This document shows, one piece after another, positions 1-11,339 of a stretch of 64,000 nucleotides of DNA. Each line of letters opens with the position of its first letter. Positions within the stretch are counted from its first letter, which is position 1. This DNA is from Glutinoglossum americanum (taxonomy: Eukaryota > Ascomycota > Geoglossomycetes > Geoglossales > Geoglossaceae). Made by a program: the position numbers and the translations under genes. The stretch covers positions 124,001-188,000 of the forward strand of contig JAGHQL010000012.1 in assembly GCA_020080175.1 (NCBI GenBank), read 5' to 3'. Below the pieces are notes generated by a model, which saw only the letters and a program-made list of their open reading frames with translations, was not told the DNA's origin and did not search any database.

Positions 1-1452
1 GGAGGATAAGCTTCCAGTACCGCGTGACCGTTGGTCCCTCCAGCTCCAAATGTATTGATCGCCGCACGCCGAAGGCCATTTCGGGGGGAGGGCCAGTCTA
101 CTAGATGAGTTGGAATTTGAACGTTCCGGAAGTCGATTTTGGGGTTGGGGTTGCGGAAATGCATCTGTGGGGTTATCTTTCCTCTTTCGAGGCATTCGAT
201 GGTCTTGATGATACTAGCTAGCGCGGCACAGGCTTCAAGATGCCCGATATTGCTCTTTGTTGATCCAACTATTAATGGTTCGTTCCTAGGCAAGTGTGCG
301 AATACTGCGTTGATGGCGGAAAACTCCAGGGGGTCACCAGCGATTGTTCCGGTGCCCTATACATACACTAGCGTTGAGATCATCTGTCCGTACAGGATAG
401 GAGAGACTGACATGCGCTTCAAGATACTGGATATCAGCAGGGTCAAGAGATTTATCTGCATAGAGCTTCTCCATGTTCCGCTGTTGAGCATCTGCCGAGG
501 GTAATGTAATCCCCTGGGTCCTACCATCCTGATTCAACGCTACTCCTTTTACGACAGCACGTATCGGATCTCTATCCGCCACCGCAGCCCCCAGTGGCTT
601 GAGAAGCAGGGCCATAACGCCTTCGCCGCGGCCATACCCATCTACATCGGCATCAAAGCTTCGACATCTCCCAGTCGGGCTTAGGAACCCCAGTTCTGAG
701 GAGGCGACGAACATATCAGGCGTGATGATAAGCTTAGCACCACATACTATGGCCATCGGTGAATCACCACGTTGGACCGCATGTACAGCCTGATGGAAGG
801 CTATCATGGTAGAAGAGCAAGCTGTGTCAATAGACATACTAGCCCCAGAGAGGTTGAAGAAGTAGCTTATTCTATTTGCCGCCATACATGTCGCCGTACC
901 CGTCGCTAGGTATCGCGGTGTGGCTTCGACATCCCTAGACAGAACTGCATGGTAATCGCAGCCATCCATTCCTATTCAGTAGGATTATGTAAGTTCCTCT
1001 CATCCCCAAATCTCCCACATACATTCCCTGACCCACCAAAGAAATCTCTTTTCCTCACCCGCATAAACGGCAGTATTGGTGCCAACAAAGCCCTCCAGCG
1101 GGATTCCTGCATTCTCAACAGCCTCGTAAGCGATTTCCAAGAGCATACGCTGTTGGGGGTCCATAGCAATCGCTTCGGCCGGTGTGATGTGAAAAAAAGC
1201 GTGGTCAAACCGGTCAATCGCGTTATCATCCATCATATATGCTCTCTTAACGTTGGTCAATCCTTTGCGAGAACCACCATCGGGGTGGTAGAAACCCTTT
1301 GTGTTGAACCGAGTAATCTCGCTCTGGACATCTCGAGAGGAGACCAGCAATTCCCATAACTCTGATGGGGAATTAACACCTGCAGCCCTGCAAGACATGC
1401 CAATGACAGCAATGTCGCTGTTGCCGTTATTACAGTTAAGATTTGGCATCAT
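1..1452 (-). CDS. Type I polyketide synthase, N-terminal ketosynthase part (partial, runs off left edge)
   Basis: This is the 5' end of a fungal iterative type I polyketide synthase, which builds a polyketide chain by decarboxylative condensation of malonyl units. Only the beta-ketoacyl synthase domain and its linker fit in the window. Three exons are seen on the minus strand: 1452-1059, 971-412 and 356-1, with introns at 972-1058 (87 bp) and 357-411 (55 bp) that restore the frame. The N-terminus (DIAVIGMSCR) is the usual KS start. The active-site Cys is in DTACSS (about residue 183), the first His in EAHGTGT (about 318) and the second in KSNIGHLE (about 357); this spacing is normal, so the KS looks catalytically intact. 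The NTFGAGGTNGH motif follows. Starting directly with KS and no SAT domain points to a highly reducing type, but downstream domains are outside the window. The start at 1452 (MM) is the first Met; 1449 is equally possible. Confidence 0.93.
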
Positions 1453-3316
1453 GAGAGTTGTTGGCTTGGTACGCAGTGTGACCTCGGCTGAACAAGAGAA
1501 TATTTAACAGTCAATAGGTAAAAAGCCTAGAGGCGAGTCCGGAGATTTTGGTGGCCGCATTCGTAAGTTGGGAAAGCACCTAGACAACACGATGTGGCCA
1601 GGTGTGGTAGTGTTAATACCAGCCATCTTCATTCCTGTATGTACGCCAGTCTCGTCATCATCCAGTCGTCACACAGCGGCCGATTACGGAACAACTAGAG
1701 AAACCGATAAGGGATGACGCAAGGCTGAAAATCTTCCGGGTGACCTAGATAAGGGATGGCAGGTCTATGGAATTCAACTGTCCATTTTGACTTGAGACTC
1801 ACGCGTGAATAATAACTCAACCTGGCTACTCTGCATTGAAGTTGGAGGGTATCCAAATTACAATCTGATAGTGCGTTCCACTAACTGGATTAGACGTATG
1901 CCGCATAAATGCGGTTCGGTAGATCGGCCAGATTAATCCTTTTCCGACGTCGTGCAGCTCCACCCCCAAAGCGAGACTACGGATGCTCACGCCAAAAGTT
2001 TTGACACTCGGAGCTACTTTCATTGCGAAAAAATTGTAGTTTTAGAAAGGGTAGTGCATTCTGTAATTTTAGCTACCAGGGCGCCTTGCTCAAGAAGTGC
2101 GAGTACTTGCACAAGAAGGGAAGTTGGCATCGATATTCGCAAATATCTCCTTCATTGGTATTATGTAGTTTCGACTAGTAGAGGAACTACCACTGACTAC
2201 TATCCTGACAAGACCCCCCTTAGCATCTAATATGAAGGAGCCCGAGTTTCTTCCCTCATTGAATGGCATGTTGTTGACTCCAAAAACGATATATTTAGTG
2301 GTTTGACCACTCTTTGTAGCCTTCCCTCGCTACTAATCCCGTTGACCACGGAGCTGAGCAGTCTAGCTATAGTTTGAAAAGAACACCCTGACACTGACAT
2401 CATCTAACTGACCGATAGTTTCGCCAAACCCCTCCTCCGCTATGATAAAAGGATTACCCGCTTTGGAGCCTAAATTAAGTATCTATAGGTTCTGTTAGTG
2501 AGTTCATGGTCTTAAATGTTTGGAGATTGAGGAACAGGTGATTCGTAGACTTGATCAACTTGGAAAACAAGTGGCCCGAGGACCTTGATAAACCCCCAAT
2601 CCAAAGCATACAGGGGATAGGATGCCCTTAATATGAGAGTTTGTGGGCACATATATTTTCTGACTTATTTTTCTGCCTGAAACTTGGTGGGCTGTATTTG
2701 AAGCACTGCATATATGTTATTAAGTCCTTGGGCGGAGAACCCGGCGCTTTTTCGGAACGAACCCGCTCAAATGTCAATGGGTTCCAGCGAGTAGAGGCTG
2801 GTTTCCGGCCTCCACCCTTATTAACCTGGGGGTTGCGCTGTCCTAAACTGACTACTTCCGTTATTCCAGGGTCTGTAAACCGCCAATATTGACCCGTACC
2901 AGTATGTCGTTTACATTATGATATTCTTGGAGGAAGAAGCGTTTGTATGGGAGATTCATAGACCTGTAGGATACAGGAAGCCAACTCGAAGCCACAGCCT
3001 ACCCCACGTTGTGGGTAAGCTATGTGCATTGCTGATTGGAACTGAAATTGACTCCCGCAGCTACCTTCAACAACTACACAAGTTGTCTAAAGGATATTAT
3101 GCATCAACTTCTTCACCTTAAAGACTTCCGCTCGCCTAAAGATAGAGTTTAGAGACTTGAGGGGGCGATGGAATGACTAGTGGGCAATTGAGGAGCTTCA
3201 AGATGAGATATTCTCCCGTAAAAAAACAGAAATGAATCTGAGAAAGTGCGGATATTTGGTGCCAGTGAAGCATTTCGCCAGCCCGCGGCACATATACCAG
3301 CACATCCTGCCTAGTC
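1453..3316. other. Intergenic, PKS upstream region
   Basis: No convincing coding sequence was found in either strand. It should contain the polyketide synthase promoter at its left end. Short open frames here lack recognisable motifs. The composition is unremarkable and no tRNA, terminal inverted repeat or transposase motif was seen. Confidence 0.5.
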
Positions 3317-3676
3317 TCACCCGATTTTAACGATATTGCTCGATCCATCACGGGAGAACTGCTTGCCGATATGGGCCTTCTGCGTGCTCGAGGCCGCGCT
3401 CACGCTCCCTGTTGCGTTGCCCGAGCCGAAATCGTGCGCGCCTTGGAGGGTGATTGTCTCGGGCGGATGGTTGCCGATGAAGAAGATCGTGATGGTAAGA
3501 CTCGCAGCATTCTGACTATCCTGATCAGCTCCGCCGAAGGTCACGCGTTTGATACTAGAGTAGTTCGCGACATGCTGGTCGTTGTGTGTCGCGGATCCGC
3601 CTTCGAACTGCCACCGCCCGGCTGCGTCCTCGACGTTGGTGAGCGTCTTGCGCGTAAACTTCAGTATTAGAGACAT
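3317..3676 (-). CDS. Small conserved-looking protein of unknown function (119 aa)
   Basis: Single-exon frame of 119 codons with ATG at 3676 and TAA at 3317-3319. I do not recognise it with confidence. The sequence alternates hydrophobic and polar residues (LTITIFFIG) in a beta-strand-like way and contains glycine/serine-rich turns (GSGNATGSVSAASS), so a small all-beta barrel (dirigent or allene-oxide-cyclase-like) is a guess only. There is no signal peptide or membrane segment. It lies about 1.9 kb upstream of the PKS on the same strand. A clean start, in-frame stop and protein-like composition favour a real gene. It could belong to the PKS cluster or be independent; the sequence does not say. 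Confidence 0.6.
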   Translation of the reverse strand: MSLILKFTRKTLTNVEDAAGRWQFEGGSATHNDQHVANYSSIKRVTFGGADQDSQNAASLTITIFFIGNHPPETITLQGAHDFGSGNATGSVSAASSTQKAHIGKQFSRDGSSNIVKIG

Positions 3677-4378
3677 ATGGAATCTCCTTTAGGGCGCTGA
3701 TGGAATGACTACTAGTAATGTCTTCTCAGGCGTATTGGAAAGAACAAGGAGGCAAGGTAAGAGGAGTCGAGTGGTCGCTTGATAGTATGTTTCGATAGGG
3801 AAGCTGAATGTTAATTCTATATAATCTTTCCTCGATCAGAAAGCGGGGTATTAGATAGAAACTCATAGAACCAGATAGAAACCCCTATAAGCAGGCCCTC
3901 TTCAGCCTATCGTCCCAATAGGCCGATAATTTCTGTACAGTTGGGTGACACAATAAGTTAAGCGTCGTCACCTTCGCGGGGCTTTTCTTATGCACCAGCT
4001 GGGGTGGTAAAACCAAAAACATCATAATTATAATCGAGAAAATGTAATAGAATTCCTGACGCCTAACTATAGTAGAAGACTACAGCTCGAAAGGGGCGAT
4101 ATCACAGATGCCGGGACGCGAGACAAAACAGTGGTGATATCTATCCAATACCGACGCGGGAGCCGCAGATAGGGCAGTGAAATTTCCCGAAAGCGGGGGC
4201 GGGACGGATCGATTTCCGTGGATTTTTGGTTGGTTGGGGCAGAGATGGACACGCTAATTGATGTCGGTGATGTGCCGAGCCTGCGCATCCAAAGAGCCTC
4301 AAACAAACTTTCGGATTTTGCTAATAGCATAATCTGCACCCAAAGACGACTCTTAGAATATAGTCACTTCTTGTAGGA

Positions 4379-4417
<39 letters not shown>

Positions 4418-5152
4418 CTATATTCTACTTATATTCATTATCCAAGCTGTGGATATATCATATTTTTATCGACTTGTGCCTGCCCCGGAATACCCTGGTT
4501 ACTGACTTGAAGAATTCATCCTGAAGCTTGTTACGCCAACCATCCAACCATGCATGATCTACCGATCTTGCAAAAGCACCGTTATTGATTCATGACTCTT
4601 CCAGCACCCCCGTCCATAACCCCCCCCCCAAGCATATCGGCAGCCCAAGAGAGTACACCAGGCTAGTAAGCTCCGTCCTCTATTCTATTCTATCCAATAT
4701 AAGCTAACCTTACTAGTTCCCAATATGGGGATGGACATCAGAAGACAATGACGACAATGGCGACTGACGCACTTTCCAATAATCCTCTTGCATCCGCCTG
4801 CCCAGGCGATGCTCCATTGACTTGATTTTTACAGCTCCCGCCTACGGCAAGTGCTTGCATAAGTCCTACGACTTCATCTTACGGATTGAACTACACAATA
4901 TTTTTTTTCAAGACTTGTATGGGGAAGTACACAGTAATGTATAAACAAGTTCTCCTGTTATGATGGGAGGCGGGAGTATGTTTGAGTTCAATAATGTTAG
5001 ATAGATAACTTCAGAAAGAAAGGTCGCTTATGCACTTTTAAGGAGTATTTGGTAGGTCTGGATACCGAGCCACTCTCTCTCCATAGAGAAAAATAAGAGA
5101 TGTTTATATGGCAAGCGTGCTTCAAGATATTTTCGTCCTACCCCTCTATCAA
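3677..5152. other. Intergenic with an AG microsatellite
   Basis: No gene recognised. The stretch includes the putative promoter of the 119-residue protein and the (AG)17 run listed separately. Short open frames have no motif support. Confidence 0.5.
4382..4415. repeat. (AG)17 dinucleotide microsatellite
   Basis: Thirty-four bases of perfect AG repeat in intergenic DNA. It is a candidate length-polymorphic marker; no function is implied. Confidence 0.95.
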
Positions 5153-5578
5153 TTAACTGCTACTGAGCTGGACCAGTTCCGAACAAAGACAGTTATATTC
5201 TTTCATATAAATTTCCAATTCCACCCTGGAGTTCTCTCCACTTTCCTGCCCAAGTTCTGCAATTCGCCTTTCGAGTTTTTTTTAATTTGCTGCTGAAGCG
5301 TTTTCACCAGGTTTTGATTCTCTTTCTTTCGACGAGTCCTAAACCTACGGGCCGCTTCAGCATTGCGCTTCCGTTTGTCGTTAACCCGCTTCGAGGTAGC
5401 GGTGATGTCAATAGGCGTGGATACTTGCCCCCCGGATAGAAAAGGAGACCGTGTACGCTCGAGTGACTACTGCTGAGGGGGAAGTCTGCGGATTGCCCAC
5501 TTTCCTGTTGAGTACTGCGTGGAGGATATGACGGTAGTGATTTTTGCGATGCTGAAGGACGAGAACGAGCTGCTGACG
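5153..5578 (-). pseudogene. bZIP transcription factor relic (frame-disrupted)
   Basis: Read on the minus strand, the middle of this stretch encodes a bZIP basic region: KRKRNAEAARRFRTRRKK fits the N-x7-R pattern (N, then R nine positions on). It is followed by NLVKTLQQQIKK and, in another frame, LERRIAELGQ, giving leucines at heptad spacing and a TAA stop at 5153-5155. A proline/serine-rich N-terminal part (SQKSLPSYPP, SADFPLSSS) lies upstream in a third frame. Two frame changes are needed: one near 5460 and one at an 8-adenine run (5276-5283), where six or nine would keep the zipper in frame. No plausible intron covers the second. Either a decayed host regulator or a sequence error at the homopolymer. 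No start codon was assigned. Its place in the accessory block between PKS and NLR suggests a former cluster regulator, which is inference. Confidence 0.6.
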
Positions 5579-6352
5579 AGGATAATTACAACTTACTTGC
5601 CACTTGTGGATGTGGTACAGGCAAGACTGCTGAGTTTGTATGTGAACTCTAGGTTTCTTTTCTTGCACGCAGAGATTCAACGAATTTCTAGGAGATTTAA
5701 TAAATTTAAGGTCATGGTTTTCGGGGTATATCCCTATCAGTTACTAGATAAATGCTCGGAATAATGTCTACTTACAAACAAAACCCTTGTGAGCACAATT
5801 GCCAGATCCAGCCAATAAAAATTCTAAATAGCTTTACCATTGGCTCCTGGAAAAAAACGGGAACAAGCTTACTTGCTCGCTACTTGAGATTAGAGCTGGA
5901 ATGAGCTCCTCCTAGACTTGGTCTCTGTAAACGTCGTGAAACATACGGTGGCTAGCGAAATCGCCTTCCGCCTAAACGCATTCCCTTAGAAAGTTCGCCC
6001 TACTTCTTAACCCTGGCCCTTGCCAGTCGCCTTACTGGACGGCCAAGCGCTTACAGCTGTAGTATTGTAATCTATTACTTTGCAGTATAGTACCGAGCCG
6101 CCGGCCGTATCTAGAAGACTTTGCTTAATAGTAATACCCGTCGAGCCACGGCTACGGCCAACCTTCTGTCATCATCACAAGGGTCCAATTGGTGCGGTTC
6201 GGCCACCCTCCCCGCTAGCATACCCATCTCGTGCGCCACTTTCCACAATATACTGCCATCTCATATATATAGCATGCCACCCTAAGGGGTATATAAGGAG
6301 AGGGTAGTGGTAGGTGATGGGTAGGGAGGAGGATGAGTAAAGATGTATATTA
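5579..6352. other. Intergenic, 3' side of the NLR gene
   Basis: No gene seen. The stretch contains the 3' flank and presumably the terminator of the minus-strand NLR-like gene. Upstream remains of the bZIP relic may extend into its left end. Confidence 0.45.
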
Positions 6353-9300
6353 TCAAGAGAGGTTAGGATGCGACTGCAGCAGCTTCACTATGTCCTCGTG
6401 CCCGATCCCTACCGCCCTCGATAGCGGTGTCCGTCCGTCCTTATCCTTCGAGTCGGCGTCGGCCTTGCCTGTCTCAAGCAGCAGCTTAACCACATCTACA
6501 TGCCCGTTCCATGCCGCCCACAATAGCGGCGTCCGTCCGTCCTTATCCTTTGAGTCGACGTCGGCCTTGCCTGTCTCAAGCAGCAGCTTAACTACATCTA
6601 TATACCCGCGCAATGCCGCCCTCGATAGCAGCGTCCGTCCGTCCTTATCCTTCGAGTCGACGTCGACACTGCCTGTCTCAAGCAGCAGTTTAACCACATA
6701 TGCATGCCCGCTCCATGCCGCCCACGATAGCGGCGTCCGTCCGTCCTTATCCTTCGAGTCGGCATCGGTCTTGCCTGTCTCAAGCAGCAGCTTAACTATA
6801 TCTATATGCCCGCCCCATGCCGCCCGCGATAGCGGCGTCCGTCCGTCCTTATCCTTCGAGTCGACGTCGGCCTTGCCTGTCTCAAGCAGCAGCTTAACCA
6901 CATCCACACGCTTGCTCCATGCCGCCCACGATAGCGGCGTCCGTCCGTCCTTATCCTTCGAGTCGACGTCGACACTGCCTGTCTCAAGCAGCAGTTTAAC
7001 CACATATGCATGCCCGCTCCATGCCGCCCACGATAGCGGCGTCCGTCCGTCCTTATCCTTCGAGTCGGCATCGGTCTTGCCTGTCTCAAGCAGCAGCTTA
7101 ACTATATCTATATGCCCGCCCCATGCCGCCCGCGATAGCGGCGTCCGTCCGTCCTTATCCTTCGAGTCGACGTCGGCCTTGCCTGTCTCAAGCAGCAGCT
7201 TAACTGCATCTATATTCCCGTTCCATGCCATCCATGATAGCGGCGTCCGTCCGTCCTTATCCTTCGAATTGACGTCGGCCTTGCCTGTCTCAAGCAGGAG
7301 CTTAACTGCATCTGTATGCCCGCTCGATGCCGCCCACGATAGCGGCGCCCGTCCGTGCTTATCCCCTGAGTCGATGTTGGCCTTGCCTGTCTCAAGCAGC
7401 AGCTTCACTACGGCCTTGCCCGGCCTGCGCCCGGCCCCTGCCGCCCACGATAGCGGCGTCCGCCCGCCCTTATCCTTCGAGTTGACGTCGGCCTTGCCTG
7501 TCTCAAGCAGCAGCTTAACTGCATCTATATTCCCGTTCCATGCCATCCATGATAGCGGCGTCCGTCCGTTCTTATCCTTCGAGTCAACGTCGGCCTTGCC
7601 TGTCTCAAGCAGCAGCTTGACTACGGCTTCGTGGCCATTCATGGCGGCGTGCCAAAGTGGGGTGCGCCCATTTTTATCCTTAGAGTCCGGCATAAAATTT
7701 CCTGTCTCGAGCGCAAGAGCAAATATTACCTTGTCGCCGAGCTCCGCTAAATATGAGAGTATGGTCCTCCGGTTTGAGAATTTGAAGTCACGTCCAAACT
7801 CGCCCTGGCGGCACCTTTCGTGGAGCCAACTCCCCGGAGACTGATCCGCCACATGAGCTTCCACAAATGTTCGGACAGCTTCCTCGCTCCCAGTCGCAAG
7901 GGCTGCGAAAAGGGGAGGCCCATAACGTTCCTTTTCCACTTCAAAACACGATAGGATGGATGGATGAGCTCTGATAAGGTTTGGCATGTTGCCCTCCGCC
8001 AATACATACAGAAGACTCGCATCCTCTGTATGTCTGCGCACTTCATATTTTTCGAATAGATTGTTGAGCTTAATCCAACGGGCGAGCGGGAAGCTTTGGA
8101 TAAGGTTTTCCTGAGCGATGCCACACCCTGCTGCCACATCTGCGTGGTATAGCACATTGTGTACGGCATAATCCAGGAAGGGAAATGCACTAGTAGCCGA
8201 TTGCCGGAAGTCTACAGTTTTCTGTAATGAAGCTTTCGGAAGCCCCAGATGGGTAGAAACCTCGATGCTCATATAGTTGAGGCAGCAATTCTTCAACCGC
8301 TCATGGCTTCGGCCTTGAAAATTTCTTCCGAGCTCAGGCCAAATGTTTCCGAGTCCATTTTCTTTTAGGAGAAAGTCCTTCACTGATTCGTGAATGAACT
8401 GGACTTTCCGAATCTCGGATTTCGTAATTTCAGCGAGTCCTTTAGAGGAATTGAGTATGAATCTTTCGATAACGTCTCTTGGGGTCTCATCAGGATCCCA
8501 CTTTGATAGGATCTTGGGCTCAACTCCGGAAATAATAGCAAAGTATACCTCCTCTGGACTTAATGGTTGCCTTGAAAAGAGAACCCACTGAACACACAAA
8601 ACTAGTTCGTCTCTATTGTGGGAGTCGCGTGTCAAGATATCGCGGAACAGCTCGTGCAGGTCGCCAGGGATCTCCTGGAGTCTTTGCCGGAGCACATGTA
8701 TGCGGCCACCGTCATGTTCTTTATTCAGTATCCTTACCACGAGAATAACCCACATAAAAATCCCCGAGGCTTTTTCTTGAAGTTCTATTCGGATCTGCTT
8801 GGCGACCTTACTATGTCCAATCTTCAGCTCGCTATCAAGGTAGTTCGTTATATCCTGGTTGTGTCCTTCTTGTCCTTCCAGAACCAGATCCAGGTTTTTC
8901 CGGATTGTAATGTACGGGTAGTGTCTGCTTGAAAAACAGACTTGGAATTTGACACCGGCTGACATGGCGAGCTCGCTAAGATGTTCAAAAAATGATATCA
9001 TGCCCCGGATTTGAGGTTCCTCGCATTCATCTAAGGCATCGATAAAACATACCACAGAGGACTCCCCAAGACCTCGTATAGCTTGTTCTAACAGCGTTTC
9101 CAGTGATCCGATGCTCCATTGGTAGGACGTGCTGATGCTCGAGATTGAGAGACCGAGCGAGTCAAAGATGCACTGAAGCGCTGGGAGTCGTTCGAGAAGT
9201 TGCAGTAAGAGCGACTGGTATGTTCCGATCGTGGACTTCTCCAGACCTTCACCTCTTGCATTGAAGAAGAAGGAGATGACGATCCAGTTCATCATCGTCT

Positions 9301-10853
9301 TGCGGGCATTAGCAAGAGCAAATTTCATTAATGTTGACTTTCCGGTTCCAGGCTTCCCTTTGATCCACAAGAAGCCGTAGTGTTCGCCCAGTTTAGAGGC
9401 ATCGAGCCAGTTAACGTATTCGGAATTTATTAGTAACCATTTACATGTCTTGGCGTGAGCATTCTTAATGGTCATCTGGCGCGCATCGATTTGATCAAAT
9501 CTCAACGAATCCAACAGCATCCTCATTTGCTCTTTGTTGAGTGACGGCTTCTCTCCTCTCCTAGGCTGGCTGGGGACTGAACTCGTCAGCTTGAGTTATG
9601 TATAGAATTATCCCCCAAGACTTATCTACGTACGCGATATGCTCCGCTGCTCCTGCCGTTTCTGCGCAGCTACACCTTTAATCCACCGACAAAGCTCTCC
9701 AGTGACCGCCTCAAACCCTGGGTCGCCTTCGCCCTCGAATTTTGTTATGTCCATGTGGTTACTCCGAATGCCGATAGGAATATAGCCGGGGAGGATGGCC
9801 GAGTGTGACGGGACTACCTGATATACTCTTTTAGAACACAAAGTTACTGGAATGTCCGTGACTTCGCTTACCACGCCGACGCCTGGTAGGGGCAACTCCT
9901 CGTAGAAGCAAGTGATCTCGATCGGCTGAAGTCCGTCCTTGCTCCGCGACCTGATCATAGTGTGAAAGCTACTCTGGATCCGTGCAAGAACCTCAGAGTC
10001 ACTTCTAAGGACCGCAACGATCTCAGAGTTTGTTTGCTTTAGCACGCCAATTGACCTAGAAAGCTTTTCAGCCCATTCTGCTAGGCCAGAGCCGTGGTGA
10101 GGAGTGCCTAGGAATAAAATGCCGCGAGTTGAGTAAAGAATGCTTCGCAAGTGGTCCTCTGGCCTCTGCCCCGCCTCTACTAAAGCCTAGAGCAGATTTC
10201 AGCTTAATTCTCTCTAGGAGGGGGTTAATCACATACATCTTCACACACCAGTCCGCCTAGGCTATGACACACAAAGACAATTGGGCGGCTATTCTACCAG
10301 TGTGAGCTGCGGTCTGAGAATATCATTATGTGGCCAAACTTACGGTATCATCATTCGCTCGATACGTCGCAACGGCGGAAAGTAGGTTCATTGAATGGTC
10401 TCCGATCCTATTCCTCGACACCATGCCATGCCAGTCCGCGACGTACGCGTCGTATCCGAATGTGAGGATGCGGGCATTGGCGACCCTGGCCGGGAGGAGA
10501 GTGTGAGGCCATGGTGAAGCGGTGCCCCTTGCCGTCCATGTCTTTTCGCGGTCTCCGGTGAGGCCGTGCACAAATATAATACTGCGGAGGTGAGGTGGCA
10601 AGTTAGCAGATGTGTGAGGCCGGTTCAAGGATACTGGTCGAGGCATCTAATCCGTGCTAGTTGAAGCATCCGGCGAACAAGCCTGCTAGACAGCGAAGCC
10701 AACTTACTCTACGATATTATTCTTCGATTGGTGAAGCAGCTTGATGCCAGAGGGAAAGGTCTTCCTGCGTTTAGCAGGTGGGCTGCTTGTAGGAGACGAG
10801 TCGTGCTCTCTGCCTTCAGCCTTCCGCTTGAAAAGCCGCCGCACGTTCTCCAT
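6353..10853 (-). CDS. Fungal NLR-like STAND protein: alpha/beta hydrolase-NACHT-ankyrin (1401 aa)
   Basis: Five minus-strand exons (10853-10708, 10581-10344, 10293-10237, 10186-9630, 9560-6353) join in frame to 1401 residues. The N-terminal PGAP1/SERAC1-like hydrolase shows FVHGLTGD (about 52-59), nucleophile Ser139 in CHSLGG (usually GHSLGG), GTPHHGS, and a likely catalytic His near 291 (NHMD). The NACHT NTPase has Walker A GKPGTGKST (401-409) and Walker B FIDALDEC (505-512), preceded by the usual LRFDQIDARQ linker. Residues from about 958 to the end are 13 ankyrin repeats of 34 residues, one with a three-residue insert. In fungi this architecture belongs to NLR-like proteins, some of which trigger heterokaryon incompatibility or defence-type cell death. 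Ligand sensing by the repeats and nucleotide-driven oligomerisation are family inference. All key motifs are present, so it looks functional. Introns 1-3 are well supported; the exon 4/5 junction uses donor GTAGAT. Confidence 0.92.
6356..7690 (-). repeat. Tandem 102-bp ankyrin-coding repeat array (13 units)
   Basis: Thirteen units of 102 bp (34 codons; one unit is 111 bp) encode the ankyrin domain of the NLR. Units are highly similar at DNA level, including synonymous positions. A three-unit higher-order copy is visible: 6631-6898 is identical to 6937-7204 (268 bp, offset 306 bp). A second pair, around 7177-7254 and about 315 bp further on, is identical over roughly 80 bp; the extra 9 bp equals the insert in the longer unit. 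This pattern indicates recent unequal exchange or gene conversion. Confidence 0.95.
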
Positions 10854-11339
10854 CTGGCGAGTTGAGGAATCCGCGACGGGCTCCCACGCCTTCAGCAGAG
10901 TATTCGATTAACAAAGGGGCAACAGTTAACAAAACAAAGATATGAAGTTGTACCTCCTAAAGGAGATATTTGTATAAAGGAGATGTTTGCATGCTTGGGC
11001 TTCGTCGCGTAGCTGAGTTGTTAGCCTGGCGCTTGCCATTCTTTAGCCCAGCCGCAGCCTCGTGGCATCCAATCACGTTTCTTAACGAGGAGATATATGA
11101 AAGAATGAGCATTGCCTGATTCTTTCTGCACTGTGTTGTTTCCTCGGCTTAATTATTGTCGTCCATTACTGCGCCTGTCAACCAACTACTTGTCCGCACG
11201 CTTCCTAACACTGGCGAGGTGAATGTTCGGGTATTTAAAGTGTTCCACTTAAAGCGGCGCCAGTTGGGTTGGAGCAAAGAGCAGTTTGCTTCGCGAAGAT
11301 ACCAGCCCACAACATCTCAACTTCTCCAAAACACGCGAC
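10854..11339. promoter_or_regulatory. Divergent promoter region, NLR / NOSIP-type gene
   Basis: A 486-bp gap between two start codons pointing apart. It must hold both promoters and 5' leaders. A TATTTAAA-like stretch lies near 11231-11238 on the NOSIP side. No further motif is claimed. Confidence 0.6.

Noticed and set aside
6356-7690. Regularly spaced repeats suggesting a CRISPR-like array
   Set aside because: The units are continuous coding sequence for ankyrin repeats in one frame of the NLR gene, with no spacers.
6333-7844. 503-codon open frame antisense to the ankyrin array
   Set aside because: It is the complement of the 102-bp repeats; because the unit has no stop in that frame, the whole array stays open. 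The product is a simple echo (SLSFESTSALPVSS) with no domain.
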